Source: Phocaeicola_A sp964432715 (GTDB lineage: Bacteria > Bacteroidota > Bacteroidia > Bacteroidales > Bacteroidaceae). Taken from it: a stretch of 6,830 bases of DNA. Location of the stretch: NCBI GenBank assembly GCA_964432715.1, contig CAYSOW010000103.1, forward strand, positions 1 through 6,830, written 5' to 3'. The first letter of the stretch is position 1; the number at the start of each line of letters is the position of its first letter. The position numbers and the translations under genes are program-made. The notes under the pieces were generated by a model. It ran no database searches, was not told the DNA's origin, and saw nothing but the letters and a program-made list of their open reading frames with translations. This document shows, one piece after another, positions 6,722 to 6,830 of the stretch.

Positions 6722-6782
6722 GGTTTCAATCTCTTTTCATGGATCGCTGATACGAAGCTCCGCGAGCCGGTTCATACGGACG

Positions 6783-6814
6783 CAAAAATAACGTTTCGCG
6801 GAGATATCTCCAAA
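6783..6814 (-). promoter_or_regulatory. Promoter of ugd with palindrome in the spacer
   Basis: On the minus strand: TTTG (6814-6811), 20 nt, then TATTTTTG (6790-6783); both boxes are exact. The start would be near 6776, giving a leader of about 55 nt. The spacer contains the 12-bp perfect palindrome GGAGATATCTCC (6800-6811), which overlaps the last base of the -33 box and could be a repressor or activator site; no regulator is identified. Confidence 0.7.
6800..6811. repeat. 12-bp perfect palindrome, candidate operator
   Basis: GGAGATATCTCC reads the same on both strands. It fills half of the ugd promoter spacer next to the -33 box, a classic place for a dimeric regulator. An additional 8-bp inverted repeat, CTCCGCGA (6758-6765) with TCGCGGAG (6796-6803), overlaps it and spans the -7 box. 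Function is inferred from position only. Confidence 0.45.
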
Positions 6815-6830
6815 CATTCGGGAAGATAAA

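Noticed and set aside
5426..6829. 467-codon open frame on the plus strand, antisense to ugd
   Set aside because: It lies opposite a complete ugd with every catalytic motif, starts inside the terminator hairpin, runs through the ugd promoter, and its His/Arg/Leu-rich product matches no family. It is a codon-bias shadow.

Overview
The window looks like chromosomal DNA from a Bacteroidales genome, most likely Bacteroides. Five promoters match the Bacteroidetes pattern (a TTTG-like -33 box, 18-20 nt, then TAnnTTTG), Shine-Dalgarno sites are weak, coding regions are moderately GC-rich with AT-rich gaps, and the MutS2, Ugd and tmRNA tag sequences have a Bacteroides flavour. Species cannot be named from this alone.

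Layout, left to right. Positions 1-54 hold the 5' part of tRNA-Lys(TTT) on the minus strand, cut by the window edge, with its promoter at 77-108. A divergent gap leads to a secreted PL10-like pectate-lyase-family protein (330-1979, plus), closed by a strong terminator (2011-2052). Then comes tRNA-Ser(TGA) on the minus strand (2161-2248) with its own terminator (2123-2156) and promoter. A back-to-back promoter pair (2299-2375) drives tRNA-Ser leftwards and mutS2 (2404-4902) rightwards. mutS2 is followed, with no visible terminator between, by ssrA (tmRNA, 5000-5393), which encodes the tag GNENYALAA. A long hairpin (5407-5443) separates ssrA from the convergent ugd gene (5474-6721, minus), a UDP-glucose 6-dehydrogenase whose promoter lies at 6783-6814.

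How the genes relate. The two tRNAs, tmRNA and MutS2 belong to translation and genome or ribosome maintenance. In Bacillus subtilis MutS2 is known to act on collided ribosomes, so its position directly upstream of tmRNA, the main ribosome-rescue RNA, is the most interesting contextual point here. The lyase-like gene is a lone gene with no SusC/SusD partner in the window. Ugd supplies UDP-glucuronate for surface polysaccharide, but no other polysaccharide gene is visible.

I see no mobile element, CRISPR array, toxin-antitoxin pair or clear undescribed defence system. The second-look items are mostly promoter architecture, the mutS2-ssrA linkage and the divergent lyase family member.
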